NCBI GenBank assembly: GCA_030528145.1
Contig: JAUMZK010000003.1
Location: 1 to 64,000, forward strand
DNA from: Actinomycetaceae bacterium
GTDB taxonomy: Bacteria > Actinomycetota > Actinomycetes > Actinomycetales > Actinomycetaceae
Direction of reading: 5' to 3'
DNA: 64,000 bases
Both the position numbers and the translations under genes were made by a program. The notes under the pieces are model-generated. The model worked only from the letters and a program-made list of their open reading frames with translations. It had not been told where the DNA came from and searched no databases. The first letter of the stretch is position 1. Each line of letters begins with the position of its first letter. Positions 36,569 through 48,146 of the stretch are shown piece by piece.

Positions 36569-37219
36569 CTACATCTTCTTATCTAAGTGGATTGTTCGCT
36601 CGCATGATTTCCAGATTTTTTCGTCGTGTGTTGCAACAATGAGGATGCTTGTCGGGTCCCGATACTTTTCCAGTAGTTCAAAAGTAATTCTGGCGTGTTC
36701 TTCGTCGAGAGAGGCTGTCGGTTCGTCGGCAATTATCAATGCTGGTGTACCGATAAGTGCGCGCGCTACTGTTACACGGCTTTGTTGTCCTCCGGACAGC
36801 AAAGATGCCTGTTGCTGCGGCTCGATTCCTAATTCCATTAGGAGTCGCTCAGCTTCAGCATTAGCTTTCTTCTCTGAACGTGTCCGCATCATACCGACAA
36901 TTGTTACGTTTTCGAGAGCAGATAGTTCTGGTATCAGGTCGGGAAATTGAAAAATTGTGCCTACGTAGGTTCTCCGAAACTTGATACGAGCACTCTTTCT
37001 GAGCCGACTTATGTTGATGCCTCGAAAGAAAATATCTCCTTGACAAGGTACTAGCCGTCCGGTAGCTAAATTCAGTAAGGTACTTTTTCCCGCACCGGAT
37101 TCTCCAACTATTGCTAGACTTTGACCCTCAGTGGTTTCAAACGAGACATCGCAAACTACATCACGCTTGCTGTATCGGAATGATACGTTTCGGAACGACA
37201 GACCGGGATCTACCTCCAT
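36569..37219 (-). CDS. ABC transporter ATP-binding protein (peptide-associated)
   Basis: 216 residues from ATG 37219; a GTG at 37228 is also in frame. Walker A GESGAGKST, Q-loop IFQFPDL, signature LSGGQQSRVTVARAL, Walker B LIIADEPTASLD and H-loop VATHD are intact, matching the LolD/MacB-type exporters. Its start lies inside the end of the secreted-peptide gene (stop at 37210-37212), so the two are probably translationally coupled. With the next gene it forms a complete transporter. Codon use is AT-richer than in the flanks and no GAGGRCG heptamer occurs. Confidence 0.88.
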   Translation of the reverse strand: MEVDPGLSFRNVSFRYSKRDVVCDVSFETTEGQSLAIVGESGAGKSTLLNLATGRLVPCQGDIFFRGINISRLRKSARIKFRRTYVGTIFQFPDLIPELSALENVTIVGMMRTRSEKKANAEAERLLMELGIEPQQQASLLSGGQQSRVTVARALIGTPALIIADEPTASLDEEHARITFELLEKYRDPTSILIVATHDEKIWKSCERTIHLDKKM

Positions 37220-37527
37220 CCCGAGCACTTGTCAGGTCCCCAATTCTCAGTGCAAATTTTCACAGCCTTTACAGCTGAACCAACATTTCGAGAAACAGTC
37301 GTCCAAGCGCCAGAGCGATTATATACGTAGGCCACCCCGCTAGCGCCAGCTTTAATGTAAGGGGCGTAAACAGCGAGCCCATCACCAGCCGTGTCCTTGA
37401 CATATAGAATACTTCCCGATGACCATGCTGAACCATAAGAGGCTTTAACCGAAGCAGCCCATGCCGGAACAGTCAAGATGCTCCCACAGAAAGCTGCTAT
37501 CAAAAGGGTACGCCCCAGAAGTTTCAT
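37210..37527 (-). CDS. Small secreted peptide, putative bacteriocin-like product
   Basis: 105 residues from the ATG at 37527 (GAGGG ribosome binding site 8 bases upstream); an in-frame ATG at 37533 is possible. A Sec signal peptide (MKLLGRTLLIAAFCGSILTV...PAWA) leaves a mature chain of about 81 residues rich in Ser, Tyr, Gly, Val, with only two cysteines near the C-terminus (ICTENWGPDKCSGWR). I do not recognise the mature family. The order small secreted peptide, ATPase, large permease is like lactococcin 972-type loci, but the mature sequence does not match Lcn972. A secreted signal, toxin or antigen are all possible. Confidence 0.6.
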   Translation of the reverse strand: MKLLGRTLLIAAFCGSILTVPAWAASVKASYGSAWSSGSILYVKDTAGDGLAVYAPYIKAGASGVAYVYNRSGAWTTVSRNVGSAVKAVKICTENWGPDKCSGWR

Positions 37528-37619
37528 GCGCATTTCCCTCATCCCTTCGTAGATAACACGACTATGAGAAATAGTATTTTCCAGATCACACTTGGTCAAG
37601 ACGAAAACATAAATCTGAA

Positions 37620-37647
37620 GGGGCACCACTTAAACGAGTGGTGCCCC
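37620..37647 (-). terminator. Terminator after CUT1 sugar operon
   Basis: GGGGCACCACT (37620-37630) pairs perfectly with AGTGGTGCCCC (37637-37647) over 11 bases with a six-base loop. It lies 20 bases downstream of the last sugar permease stop on the minus strand and separates this operon from the secreted peptide gene. Confidence 0.8.
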
Positions 37648-37667
37648 TTCGCCTAAGAGTTTACTTC

Positions 37668-38564
37668 TTACCCTTTGACTGACCCGGACATCAGACCGGA
37701 TACGAAGTATTTGCCGAGCAGTATGTAGACAATCAGGGTGGGTGCAGAAGCTATCAAAGCCCCCGCCATAGAACCGCCATAGTCCGCCATGATCGAACCG
37801 TGGGAAAGTTCGTTCAGCGCCAACGTGACTGGTCCATTCGAGGAGTCCCCGCCAAAGAAGATCGCGAACAGGAAGTCATTCCAAGCTTGGGTGAACTGCC
37901 AAATTAATACCACCACGAAGCTGGTGATAGAAATGGGGATTACGACACTGAAATAAGTACGAAGCATTCCCGCCCCATCCACGCGGGCGGCTTCAATCAA
38001 TTCTTCGGGAATGGACTCGTAGTAGTTGCGGAAAATCAAAGTACAAATTGGAATGCCGTAAACCACGTGCATAACAATCAGCGCCGGAATACCGAACGGG
38101 GTGACATCTAGGGCGCTGCCCACACCCACTACGATTTTCATCAGTGGGATCATTACTGCCTGGTAAGGAATGAACATTCCGAACAGTATCAGGGTAAACA
38201 CAATATTGGCGCCAGGGAACCGCCACCGCGACAGCACAAAGCCGTTGGCGCTGCCGAGCATTGCGGAAATTATCGAGGACGGTATCACTAAAGTCAGTGA
38301 CCGCCACAGACCTCCACTGAGGGCGTCCCACGCGTGTATCCAGTTGTCGATTTTCCAGTGGGTTGGTAGTGCCCACGCGGTCAGAGGACTAACTTCGCTA
38401 CCGTCCTTGAACGAAGTAATCAGCAGGACGTACACGGGCAGGAGGACGCCAACCATTATTAGCGTCAGCAGGACGTAGCGGACAATCTTCCAGACCAGAG
38501 ACCCCGTGCGTTGTTCGCGGGGAGCAGCGAAGCTGACGGTTGCGTCAGGAGTTGTGGCACTCAT
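37668..38564 (-). CDS. CUT1 sugar ABC transporter permease (MalG type)
   Basis: 298 residues, six transmembrane segments after a polar N-terminus of about 20 residues. The EAA loop appears as EELIEAARVDGAGMLRTYFSVVIPI, the contact site for an MsmK/UgpC-type ATPase. No ATPase gene is present in this operon, so a shared ATPase encoded elsewhere is expected, which is common in actinobacteria. It overlaps the preceding permease gene by four bases. Substrate likely glucose/mannose-type or oligosaccharide, judging from the binding protein only. Confidence 0.9.
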   Translation of the reverse strand: MSATTPDATVSFAAPREQRTGSLVWKIVRYVLLTLIMVGVLLPVYVLLITSFKDGSEVSPLTAWALPTHWKIDNWIHAWDALSGGLWRSLTLVIPSSIISAMLGSANGFVLSRWRFPGANIVFTLILFGMFIPYQAVMIPLMKIVVGVGSALDVTPFGIPALIVMHVVYGIPICTLIFRNYYESIPEELIEAARVDGAGMLRTYFSVVIPISITSFVVVLIWQFTQAWNDFLFAIFFGGDSSNGPVTLALNELSHGSIMADYGGSMAGALIASAPTLIVYILLGKYFVSGLMSGSVKG

Positions 38565-39508
38565 CGGTTCTTCGACTCCTTCGCGTCATGAATCAAGTAG
38601 GGAATGACCAGTACCGCCACAATCAGCAGCAGCACGGTACCAATGGCGGCGGCCTTTGAATACTGGGACATTGTCATAGCGTTGTACATGTCAACTGCTG
38701 GCACCCGCGTCTGGTACCAGTTTTGGCTGGTAACAGCCATAATTAGGTCGAATGATTTCAGTGACATGTGCCCAATAATGATTACCGCTGACAATGCCAC
38801 GGGGGCCAGTTGCGGGAAAATAATGTTCTTGTACAGCTGCCATTCGCTGGCTCCATCAATACGTCCAGCTTCACGCAATTCGTCAGGAATGCCCCGGAAA
38901 CCAGCCAAAAACAACGCCATAATGTAGCCCGATAGCTGCCAGATCGCAGGCACGGCAATCGCCAGGATACCCCACCGATTCGAGGATATCCACGTATTTT
39001 CCAAGAAACCTAAACCGATCATTTGGAAGAACCTGTTCAGCCCGGAGGCTTCTTCTCCGACACCGGGGTTTAGCAACCACTTCCACACCACACCAGAAGC
39101 AATGAAGGACACAGCCATGGGAAACATGAAGATGGAACGAAATACCCCGTCACCTTTCAAAGGACGCTCCAAGATCCACGCCCACAAGAACCCCAATACC
39201 AAAGTTCCCAGCAGGAACACGACAGTGAAAACTATCAGGTTGCGCATAGACCACAAAAAGTCGGGGTCTTGGAACAGCAACTTAAAGTTTTGCAAACCCA
39301 CGAAATGGGATGCTTCTACGCCGCTGACTTTGGCTGGCTCGTTGGTGTCTAAAAGTGACGTGTATATATTTGTTCCAATTAACCCGTAAACGAAGATGGC
39401 TACCAGCACCAAGGAAGGGCTTATCAGCAGTACTGCCGGTCCCCAACTTTTTATGCCGCCCACTCTTCTTTTGCGTTTGTAAGCACGCACTGCTTTAGGT
39501 TTTCCCAC
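38561..39508 (-). CDS. CUT1 sugar ABC transporter permease (MalF type)
   Basis: 315 residues, six predicted membrane segments, first at about 25-47. The conserved EAA loop reads DELREAGRIDGASEWQLYKNIIFPQL. A basic N-terminus (AYKRKRRVGGIKSW) sets cytoplasmic orientation. It pairs with the MalG-type permease whose start overlaps its stop by four bases. It lies 55 bases downstream of the binding-protein gene, spacing that often allows higher receptor expression. Confidence 0.9.
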   Translation of the reverse strand: MGKPKAVRAYKRKRRVGGIKSWGPAVLLISPSLVLVAIFVYGLIGTNIYTSLLDTNEPAKVSGVEASHFVGLQNFKLLFQDPDFLWSMRNLIVFTVVFLLGTLVLGFLWAWILERPLKGDGVFRSIFMFPMAVSFIASGVVWKWLLNPGVGEEASGLNRFFQMIGLGFLENTWISSNRWGILAIAVPAIWQLSGYIMALFLAGFRGIPDELREAGRIDGASEWQLYKNIIFPQLAPVALSAVIIIGHMSLKSFDLIMAVTSQNWYQTRVPAVDMYNAMTMSQYSKAAAIGTVLLLIVAVLVIPYLIHDAKESKNR

Positions 39509-39563
39509 GAAAAACTGTCCTTATTTTAAGGAAGGGGCGAATTTCGCCTTCGCCCCTAACCGG

Positions 39564-40862
39564 TTACTTCTTGCTGGCAGCGTCTGCGAATGCCTTTTGC
39601 AGACCAGCCACATCCAGTGACTTGGAGTTATATTTGCCCAGTGCCTTCTTCATGTCTTCGGTTACGGACATGGGGAGGGCGGCGCCGTGCGCAATAGAGG
39701 ACACGATCGCGTTTTCCTGGAAGTCCTTCATAGCGGTCTGCTGGTATTGGCTGAACTTGCCTTTTTCTTCGTCGCTCAGGTCAGCACGGGCGGGGATAGA
39801 GCCTTTGACCGTGTTGAATGCAATCTGACCTTCTTTAGAGGAAATGGTGTCGAGCCAGGCTTTGGTTCCGCCAGGATGTTTCGCGCCCTTGGGCAGGGTA
39901 AAGGAGTCTGCGAGGAAGTCGAATACGCCTTCAGTTCCGGGGGTCGGCCACGCGAAGTAGTCCTTGCCCAGGGTCTTACCTGCTTGGTCAAACGCTGGCG
40001 GAGTCCAGTCGCCCATTACCGTGTACGCCTGGGTCCCATCATTGTTAATGATGCCCTTCATGGCAGGCTCCCAGTCTTCGTTAAGCAGAGCGGGATTGGC
40101 GAATTCCATCAACTTACTGTAGTGCTCGAATGCTTTCTTAACATCCGCGCCGTTCCAGTCGCCTTTGCCGTCCATCAGTTGGTTGTATATATCAGCACCC
40201 ATATCCGCAATGAGGACGGTTTCTAGCAGTTCCAATTGGGTCCAGTCCGCGCCTACCGCCAGCGGGTATTTCACGCCTGCGTCCTGTAGTTTCTTCATAT
40301 CCGCAAGCCAAGCGTCAATGTTGGCAGGTGCCTTTGATGGATCAATATGGGCTTTTTGCAAGGCAGCTGCAGAAACCCATACCACGTTAGCGCGGTGAAT
40401 GTTGGAAGGAATCGAGTAGATCTTGCCGTCTACGGTCAGACGGTCAATCAAGTCCTTCGGGAAGGCATCGCGCAGCTTGAACTGGTCGTACAAGCTGGAA
40501 ATATCTTCCAGGTAGCCGGCGGCAATGTCTGCGGACAATTCCGCACCCGCGTGTGCCTGGTAGGTGTCTGGCGGATTGTGAGCCGCCAAGTCTGCTTGTA
40601 GTTTTTGTTTCGCTTGCGACCCGGCACCACCCGAAACGGCTTTGTTGGCAAACTTCGTGTCTGGGTGCTGCTTTTCGAAAACTTTTTGAAGAGCGGCGAG
40701 CCCTTCCTTTTCCGAACCCGCAGACCACCATGAAACGATGTCTACCTGGGAAGCATCTTCTTTGCCTTTCGCGTCTCCACTGGCTTTTTCGCCAGAAGAA
40801 CCACATGCGCTCAGAGCAAGAGAAAGCGCTGCCACCCCGGCAACCGCTACGAATCGACGCAT
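39564..40862 (-). CDS. CUT1 sugar-binding lipoprotein
   Basis: 432 residues from ATG 40862, which has a perfect AGGAGG site; an in-frame start at 40895 would add 11 residues. A lipoprotein signal ends in LSAC (Cys20). The mature N-terminal sequence VDIVSWWSAGSEKEGLAALQKVFEKQHPD resembles glucose/mannose-binding proteins of the family 1 (GtsA-like) group, as do ANIDAWLADMKKLQDAGVKYPLAVG and VMGDWTPP. It captures sugar for the two permeases downstream. Glucose or mannose is the favoured substrate, an inference from overall resemblance. No regulator is adjacent. Confidence 0.87.
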   Translation of the reverse strand: MRRFVAVAGVAALSLALSACGSSGEKASGDAKGKEDASQVDIVSWWSAGSEKEGLAALQKVFEKQHPDTKFANKAVSGGAGSQAKQKLQADLAAHNPPDTYQAHAGAELSADIAAGYLEDISSLYDQFKLRDAFPKDLIDRLTVDGKIYSIPSNIHRANVVWVSAAALQKAHIDPSKAPANIDAWLADMKKLQDAGVKYPLAVGADWTQLELLETVLIADMGADIYNQLMDGKGDWNGADVKKAFEHYSKLMEFANPALLNEDWEPAMKGIINNDGTQAYTVMGDWTPPAFDQAGKTLGKDYFAWPTPGTEGVFDFLADSFTLPKGAKHPGGTKAWLDTISSKEGQIAFNTVKGSIPARADLSDEEKGKFSQYQQTAMKDFQENAIVSSIAHGAALPMSVTEDMKKALGKYNSKSLDVAGLQKAFADAASKK

Positions 40863-41101
40863 TATTATCCTCCTCAGTGAGATGGTGAACGACACGTCCT
40901 CGTATCGTCCCCGCCCGGCGGGCGCATTCCCATGCTAGCGCAAGTTTTTCACCAAAAATCCCCATTCGGTGTGCACGTTCGGTCCAGACCCTACTTTCTC
41001 GCCAAGTTTTGCGCGAAAACTCTGAGTTTTCCCCCAAACACAGGTGCGCAAATGTGATCGAACCCACGCCCTTATGCGCATTTTTGGTGCGTTTAACAAA
41101 G

Positions 41102-41133
41102 AGGTGGCGACCGATTTTACTCGGTCACCACCT
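41102..41133 (-). terminator. Terminator downstream of mdh
   Basis: Arms at 41102-41114 (AGGTGGCGACCGA) and 41121-41133 pair over 13 bases with one mismatch and a six-base loop. On the minus strand it follows the mdh stop by 25 bases and precedes CTTTGTT. Confidence 0.7.
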
Positions 41134-41158
41134 TTGCTTAGTTGCGCGAGGACGCCAA

Positions 41159-43892
<2,734 letters not shown>

Positions 43893-44073
43893 TTTCCTCT
43901 GTGTATCCCTTCCCTAAACATATCCTTAATTCCAAACTTAGCGTCTGAACTCACCTAGTGGGCGCGGGTGGACCAGCAAACTCTCGAATCCCTCATTTCG
44001 CCGCCACTACACTGGCATGCAGATAAACCCCTAAGTCGAGGTCGAATCCGGGTCCGAGGGCGGCTTATCGCAG

Positions 44074-46434
44074 TTACTGCGTAGGCTCGTTTGCCAATAC
44101 TTCGACCGCCACGTCGGCATCCACGACTGGCAGTGGCACAACAGGCGAATCGCCCTCTTCGAGGCTAACTACTGGCACCAACGGCAAGTAGTCTAGCCAC
44201 CACTGTTTCTTCGGACGCCTGGCAGTCATGTCGAACTCTTCACCCATTTTAGAAACGTCCTGGGTGGTGATGTGCGACGCCGCAGAACAAAGGTAGACGG
44301 CGCGCCCATCGCCCTCACAAAGCGCCAAATCCACCTGGTCGATGGCACGAAAACCCATGCGCGTTGCCAAAATGCGGTCAAAAGGCGAGGGCGCCCCGCC
44401 CTGCTGCAAGTGCCCAATGGTGCTGGCGCGCACGTCAAACAGGTTGCCACCTTCTTGTTCGAACACTCGTTTTAGGAAATCCAAATTGTATTCCCCGCCC
44501 GCTTGTTCGTTGCGCACCACCAAAAAGAGCCGCCGCCCCTCACGGAAAGATTGGGTCATCAGCGCCGTATCTTTAGCAATAGTGGACAAATTGGTGGGAA
44601 TTTCGTTTAGGTAAACCTGTTCCGCACCCGCCGCAATAGCGGACATCAGCGCCAAATAGCCACAGTAACGTCCCATAGTTTCCGCTACGAAACAGCGCGT
44701 AGAAGCTGCCGCCGATTCCTTGATGCGGTCCAATGCCCAGAGTGCATTATTCAGGGCGGTGTCTGCGCCGATAGACAGTTCCGAACCGGGCAAGTTGTTG
44801 TCTATGGTGGCGGGCACGAGGACGATGGGCAGGCGGAACGCCGGGTAACGGTCGCGTTCATCGACTATGCGCCGCGCCGCCAGGTAACCGTTTATGCCGC
44901 CGATTATTACGAGGGCGTCCAGATGGTTGTTTTCGATGGCCCGCCCGATAGCGTAAAGTTCGTCAGTTTCGGGAATGTGCCGGCGCGTACCCAGCTCGGC
45001 GCCGCCGCTGAGCCCCCAGCCTTCTACGTCTTTCCAGTTGAGCACCCGCATTTGTCCGTCTATGAGTCCCTGGAAAGAACCATAAATGCCCACCATTTCA
45101 AAGTGGCGATCAATGCCGGCGCGCACCACCGCACGCGCTGCCGCATTCATTCCCGGCGCCAACCCACCAGCGTGCAGTATGCCCACGCGGGCGCGCACCG
45201 GCGCGTTGGCGACCTGACTGGGTGGGCGTGACATTGTGCGGTTTATGCCCAGCATTTTCACGAAAGATTCACCGCGAGCGCTGACGGCGTCCTCGTAATT
45301 GCCTTCTTCCATGAGGGTTTTTATTTTGCGGGTGCGGGCGATAGTTTCGACTAAAGGCAGGCGGGTGATGCGGTTGCGGCGCGTACCCAAAATGTAGGCG
45401 GGACTGTGGGCGTCGGCGGAGAGCACTTCGATGGCGGCAGCGTAGCCGAGCACACTGGGCATCCACCTGTCGTACGCCGAGGGCGTCCCCCCGCGTTGAG
45501 TGTGCCCCAAAATGGTGATTCGCGGCGATTCGCCGGTTTTTTCCTCAAATACGGTGGCCACCCGTTGGGCAGTGATTGGGTCCCCGCTGCGGTCTAGGGC
45601 GCCTTCAGCGACGATAACCAGGGATTCGCGGCGCCCGGCCGCGCGACCGTCGCGTAAAGTTTGCACAAATTCGTCTTCCCAGCCGTCCTCGGGCGGCATT
45701 TCGGGAATGAACACGTAGTCACAACCGCCAGCTATGGTGGCCATGAGCGGCAGATACCCACAGTGGCGTCCCATTACTTCCAGAATGAAAGTGCGTTGGT
45801 GGGAGGCAGCAGTAGAAGAGATCTCGTCGATGGCGCTCAGAATGCGGTGTAACGCCGAGTCCGTACCAATAGTCATATCGGTTCCCACCAGGTCATTGTC
45901 TATAGACCCGACTAGTCCGGTGATGCAGAGAACTGGATGCTGCGTCACAATTTCGGGTTCGAGGTCGCCACTTTCGACGAGTTCGGCCAGTAACGACGGC
46001 CATTCGCGCCGAAATTCGTCAGTGCCTGACAGGGAGCCGTCCCCACCGATGACTACCAAGCGGTCTATTCCCATCTTCGCCAGGTGCTTCGCCGCGAGGC
46101 GCAACCCCTCCCGGGTGCGAAATTCGGGACACCTGGCCGTACCGATTACCGTGCCCCCTTTGTTTAGTGTGGAAGAAACATCCGACCATCCCAGCTGCCT
46201 AATTGAGGAGCCGCCCTCGACTGCGCCGCGCCAACCTTCTTCGATAGCAAACGGGGTGGCTCCCAGTTTCAACGCGGTGCGGCAAACTGCGCGGACCGTG
46301 GCATTCATTCCCGGTGCGTCACCTCCGGATGTCAAGATCCCTACTTTGGTGCCTTTCGCCTTCTCCAGACAGTGGCGCAAGTCCGGGGCAAAAAGGTCTG
46401 TACCAGTGGTGCTTAGTTCGGTCGAACCCGTCAT
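44074..46434 (-). CDS. pfk: Double-length (eukaryote-like) 6-phosphofructokinase
   Basis: 786 residues formed by two PFK domains, about twice the bacterial PfkA length. The N-terminal half (about 28-385) has ILTSGGDAPGMNA, VIGGDGSLSGTDEF (Gly of the ATP-using type rather than the Asp of PPi enzymes), GSIDNDLVGTD (catalytic Asp), and EVMGRHCGYL. The C-terminal half (about 410-760) has ILHAGGLAPGMNA, a changed IIGGINGYLAA, TIDNNLPGSE and ETMGRYCGYL. The loss of GGDGS suggests the second half is regulatory, as in animal and fungal PFK. A 45-residue tail (WWLDYLPLVPVVSLEEGD) follows. The product commits sugar to glycolysis. Confidence 0.88.
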   Translation of the reverse strand: MTGSTELSTTGTDLFAPDLRHCLEKAKGTKVGILTSGGDAPGMNATVRAVCRTALKLGATPFAIEEGWRGAVEGGSSIRQLGWSDVSSTLNKGGTVIGTARCPEFRTREGLRLAAKHLAKMGIDRLVVIGGDGSLSGTDEFRREWPSLLAELVESGDLEPEIVTQHPVLCITGLVGSIDNDLVGTDMTIGTDSALHRILSAIDEISSTAASHQRTFILEVMGRHCGYLPLMATIAGGCDYVFIPEMPPEDGWEDEFVQTLRDGRAAGRRESLVIVAEGALDRSGDPITAQRVATVFEEKTGESPRITILGHTQRGGTPSAYDRWMPSVLGYAAAIEVLSADAHSPAYILGTRRNRITRLPLVETIARTRKIKTLMEEGNYEDAVSARGESFVKMLGINRTMSRPPSQVANAPVRARVGILHAGGLAPGMNAAARAVVRAGIDRHFEMVGIYGSFQGLIDGQMRVLNWKDVEGWGLSGGAELGTRRHIPETDELYAIGRAIENNHLDALVIIGGINGYLAARRIVDERDRYPAFRLPIVLVPATIDNNLPGSELSIGADTALNNALWALDRIKESAAASTRCFVAETMGRYCGYLALMSAIAAGAEQVYLNEIPTNLSTIAKDTALMTQSFREGRRLFLVVRNEQAGGEYNLDFLKRVFEQEGGNLFDVRASTIGHLQQGGAPSPFDRILATRMGFRAIDQVDLALCEGDGRAVYLCSAASHITTQDVSKMGEEFDMTARRPKKQWWLDYLPLVPVVSLEEGDSPVVPLPVVDADVAVEVLANEPTQ

Positions 46435-46561
46435 CAGGCTGTGCTCCCTACAGTGAAGTGGTTATACTCAATTGTCCCTCATTGTGCCTACCGTTTCATC
46501 CGTGAAAGTCCTACATTTATGTGCATACTTGGCGTGGTCAGGGATTTCGGCAAAAAAATTA

Positions 46562-46585
46562 GGGGGCTAGGCGCACCTAGCCCCC
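46562..46585 (-). terminator. Intrinsic terminator of isocitrate dehydrogenase gene
   Basis: A perfect 10-base stem (GGGGGCTAGG, 46562-46571; CCTAGCCCCC, 46576-46585) with loop CGCA. On the minus strand it is followed by TAATTTTTTT, a classical intrinsic terminator, 22 bases beyond the gene's stop. Confidence 0.9.
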
Positions 46586-46606
46586 CCCAAAAAAAATTGC
46601 GCGTGT

Positions 46607-47824
46607 TTAGCCCAGGCGGGCGGTCAGATTTTCGTCGAGGGCGCCCAGGAATTCTTCAGTAGTGAGGTATTCCTGCTCAGGACCGACCAATAACGCCAGG
46701 TCCTTGGTCATTTTGCCGCTTTCGACGGTCTTAATGATGACGTCTTCGAGGTCTTTGGCGAAGCCGATAACTTCGGGGGTGTTGTCTAGTTTGCCGCGGT
46801 GCTTCAGCCCTCCGGTCCACGCGAAGATCGACGCGATCGGGTTAGTGGAGGTGGGTTCACCGGCTTGGTGGCGGCGGTAGTGGCGGGTGACAGTGCCGTG
46901 TGCCGCCTCGGCTTCGACGGTCTTCCCATCCGGGGTCATCAGTACCGAGGTCATGAGCCCCAGGGAACCGAAGCCTTGCGCCACGGTGTCGGATTGGACG
47001 TCGCCGTCGTAGTTCTTGCACGCCCACACGTAGCCGCCTTCCCACTTCAAAGAGCTGGCCACCATGTCATCGATGAGGCGGTGTTCGTAAGTGAGCCCAG
47101 CGGCATCGAACTTGTCTTTGTATTCGGTGTCGAAGGTGTCTTGGAAGATGTCTTTAAACGCCCCATCGTAGGCTTTCAAGATGGTGTTCTTGGTGGATAG
47201 GTAAACCGGGTAGCCGCGATCCAAACCATAGTTGAAGGAGGCGCGGGCAAAGTCGCGAATGGATTTGTTGAAATTGTACATACCCATGACTACGCCGCCT
47301 TCTTCGGGGAGGCGAATCACTTCGTGTTCGATGGGTTCGCTACCGTCCTCGGGAGTGAAAGTGAGGGTAACGGTACCGGCGCCGGGCGCTTTAAAGTCGG
47401 TAGCTTTGTACTGGTCGCCAAAGGCGTGCCGTCCCACCACGATGGGCTTCTTCCATCCCGGCACCAGGCGGGGAATGTTGGAAATGATGATGGGTTCGCG
47501 GAAGATCACGCCGCCCAGGATATTGCGGATGGTGCCGTTGGGCGATTTCCACATCTTCTTGAGCCCAAATTCTTCAACGCGCGCTTCATCGGGGGTAATG
47601 GTAGCGCACTTGACACCCACGCCATATTCCTTGATGGCATTGGCGGCGTCAATAGTGACTTGGTCATCAGTGGCGTCGCGGTTTTCGATACCCAGGTCAT
47701 AATATTTTAGGTCGATATCAAGATATGGGTGAATCAGGCGATCCTTAATGAACTGCCACATGATGCGCGTCATTTCGTCGCCATCAAGTTCTACAACTGG
47801 ACCAGCTACTTTGATTTTTGCCAT
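46607..47824 (-). CDS. icd: NADP-dependent isocitrate dehydrogenase (homodimeric, eukaryote-like)
   Basis: 405 residues from ATG 47824 ([24 protein letters not shown]); an ATG two codons upstream (47830) shares the same GGAAGG site. Signatures [58 protein letters not shown] and [23 protein letters not shown] define the type II NADP-IDH family found in animals, yeast and some bacteria, distinct from E. coli Icd. It makes 2-oxoglutarate and NADPH. Divergent from fumarase. The TCA genes present suggest a partial cycle; no 2-oxoglutarate dehydrogenase is in the window. Confidence 0.93.
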   Translation of the reverse strand: MAKIKVAGPVVELDGDEMTRIMWQFIKDRLIHPYLDIDLKYYDLGIENRDATDDQVTIDAANAIKEYGVGVKCATITPDEARVEEFGLKKMWKSPNGTIRNILGGVIFREPIIISNIPRLVPGWKKPIVVGRHAFGDQYKATDFKAPGAGTVTLTFTPEDGSEPIEHEVIRLPEEGGVVMGMYNFNKSIRDFARASFNYGLDRGYPVYLSTKNTILKAYDGAFKDIFQDTFDTEYKDKFDAAGLTYEHRLIDDMVASSLKWEGGYVWACKNYDGDVQSDTVAQGFGSLGLMTSVLMTPDGKTVEAEAAHGTVTRHYRRHQAGEPTSTNPIASIFAWTGGLKHRGKLDNTPEVIGFAKDLEDVIIKTVESGKMTKDLALLVGPEQEYLTTEEFLGALDENLTARLG

Positions 47825-48146
47825 TTTCATTCCTTCCAAGCGGGGGCAGAGCGTCCTCAAAATCCAGATTACTCGACATCGAGATAAATTGCGAGGGGTT
47901 AGGAAAGGGACCGGATGGTAGCGAGGATTGAATTTTTCGAGGACACCACCACATTTACGAAAGCTCGGCGCACTAAAAACATGGCCACATTTTCAGTTTT
48001 GCGCCCATGCTTACCTGTAACCACGTTTCACGCTAACACCTACTACCTGGACAAACGTTCTTCTAAACGAATATGTGGCCCTCAGGACCAGCAGCACACA
48101 GCAGAAAATCTTACGGTTGAACCAGGACAAACGAAAGGGACCAGTA
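47825..48146. other. Divergent icd/fumarase promoter region
   Basis: About 320 bases between the two start codons, with no convincing small gene. It must contain both promoters. I could not assign -35/-10 boxes with confidence. A ribosome binding site AAAGGGA lies upstream of the fumarase ATG. Confidence 0.5.

Noticed and set aside
37210..37527. Direct assignment as lactococcin 972
   Set aside because: The gene order is similar but the mature sequence lacks the family's pattern of aromatic and Gly/Ser residues that I know; two Cys are present instead.
46581..46596. C8/A8 homopolymer as a phase-variable tract
   Set aside because: It lies in the 3' non-coding terminator of icd and cannot switch a reading frame.
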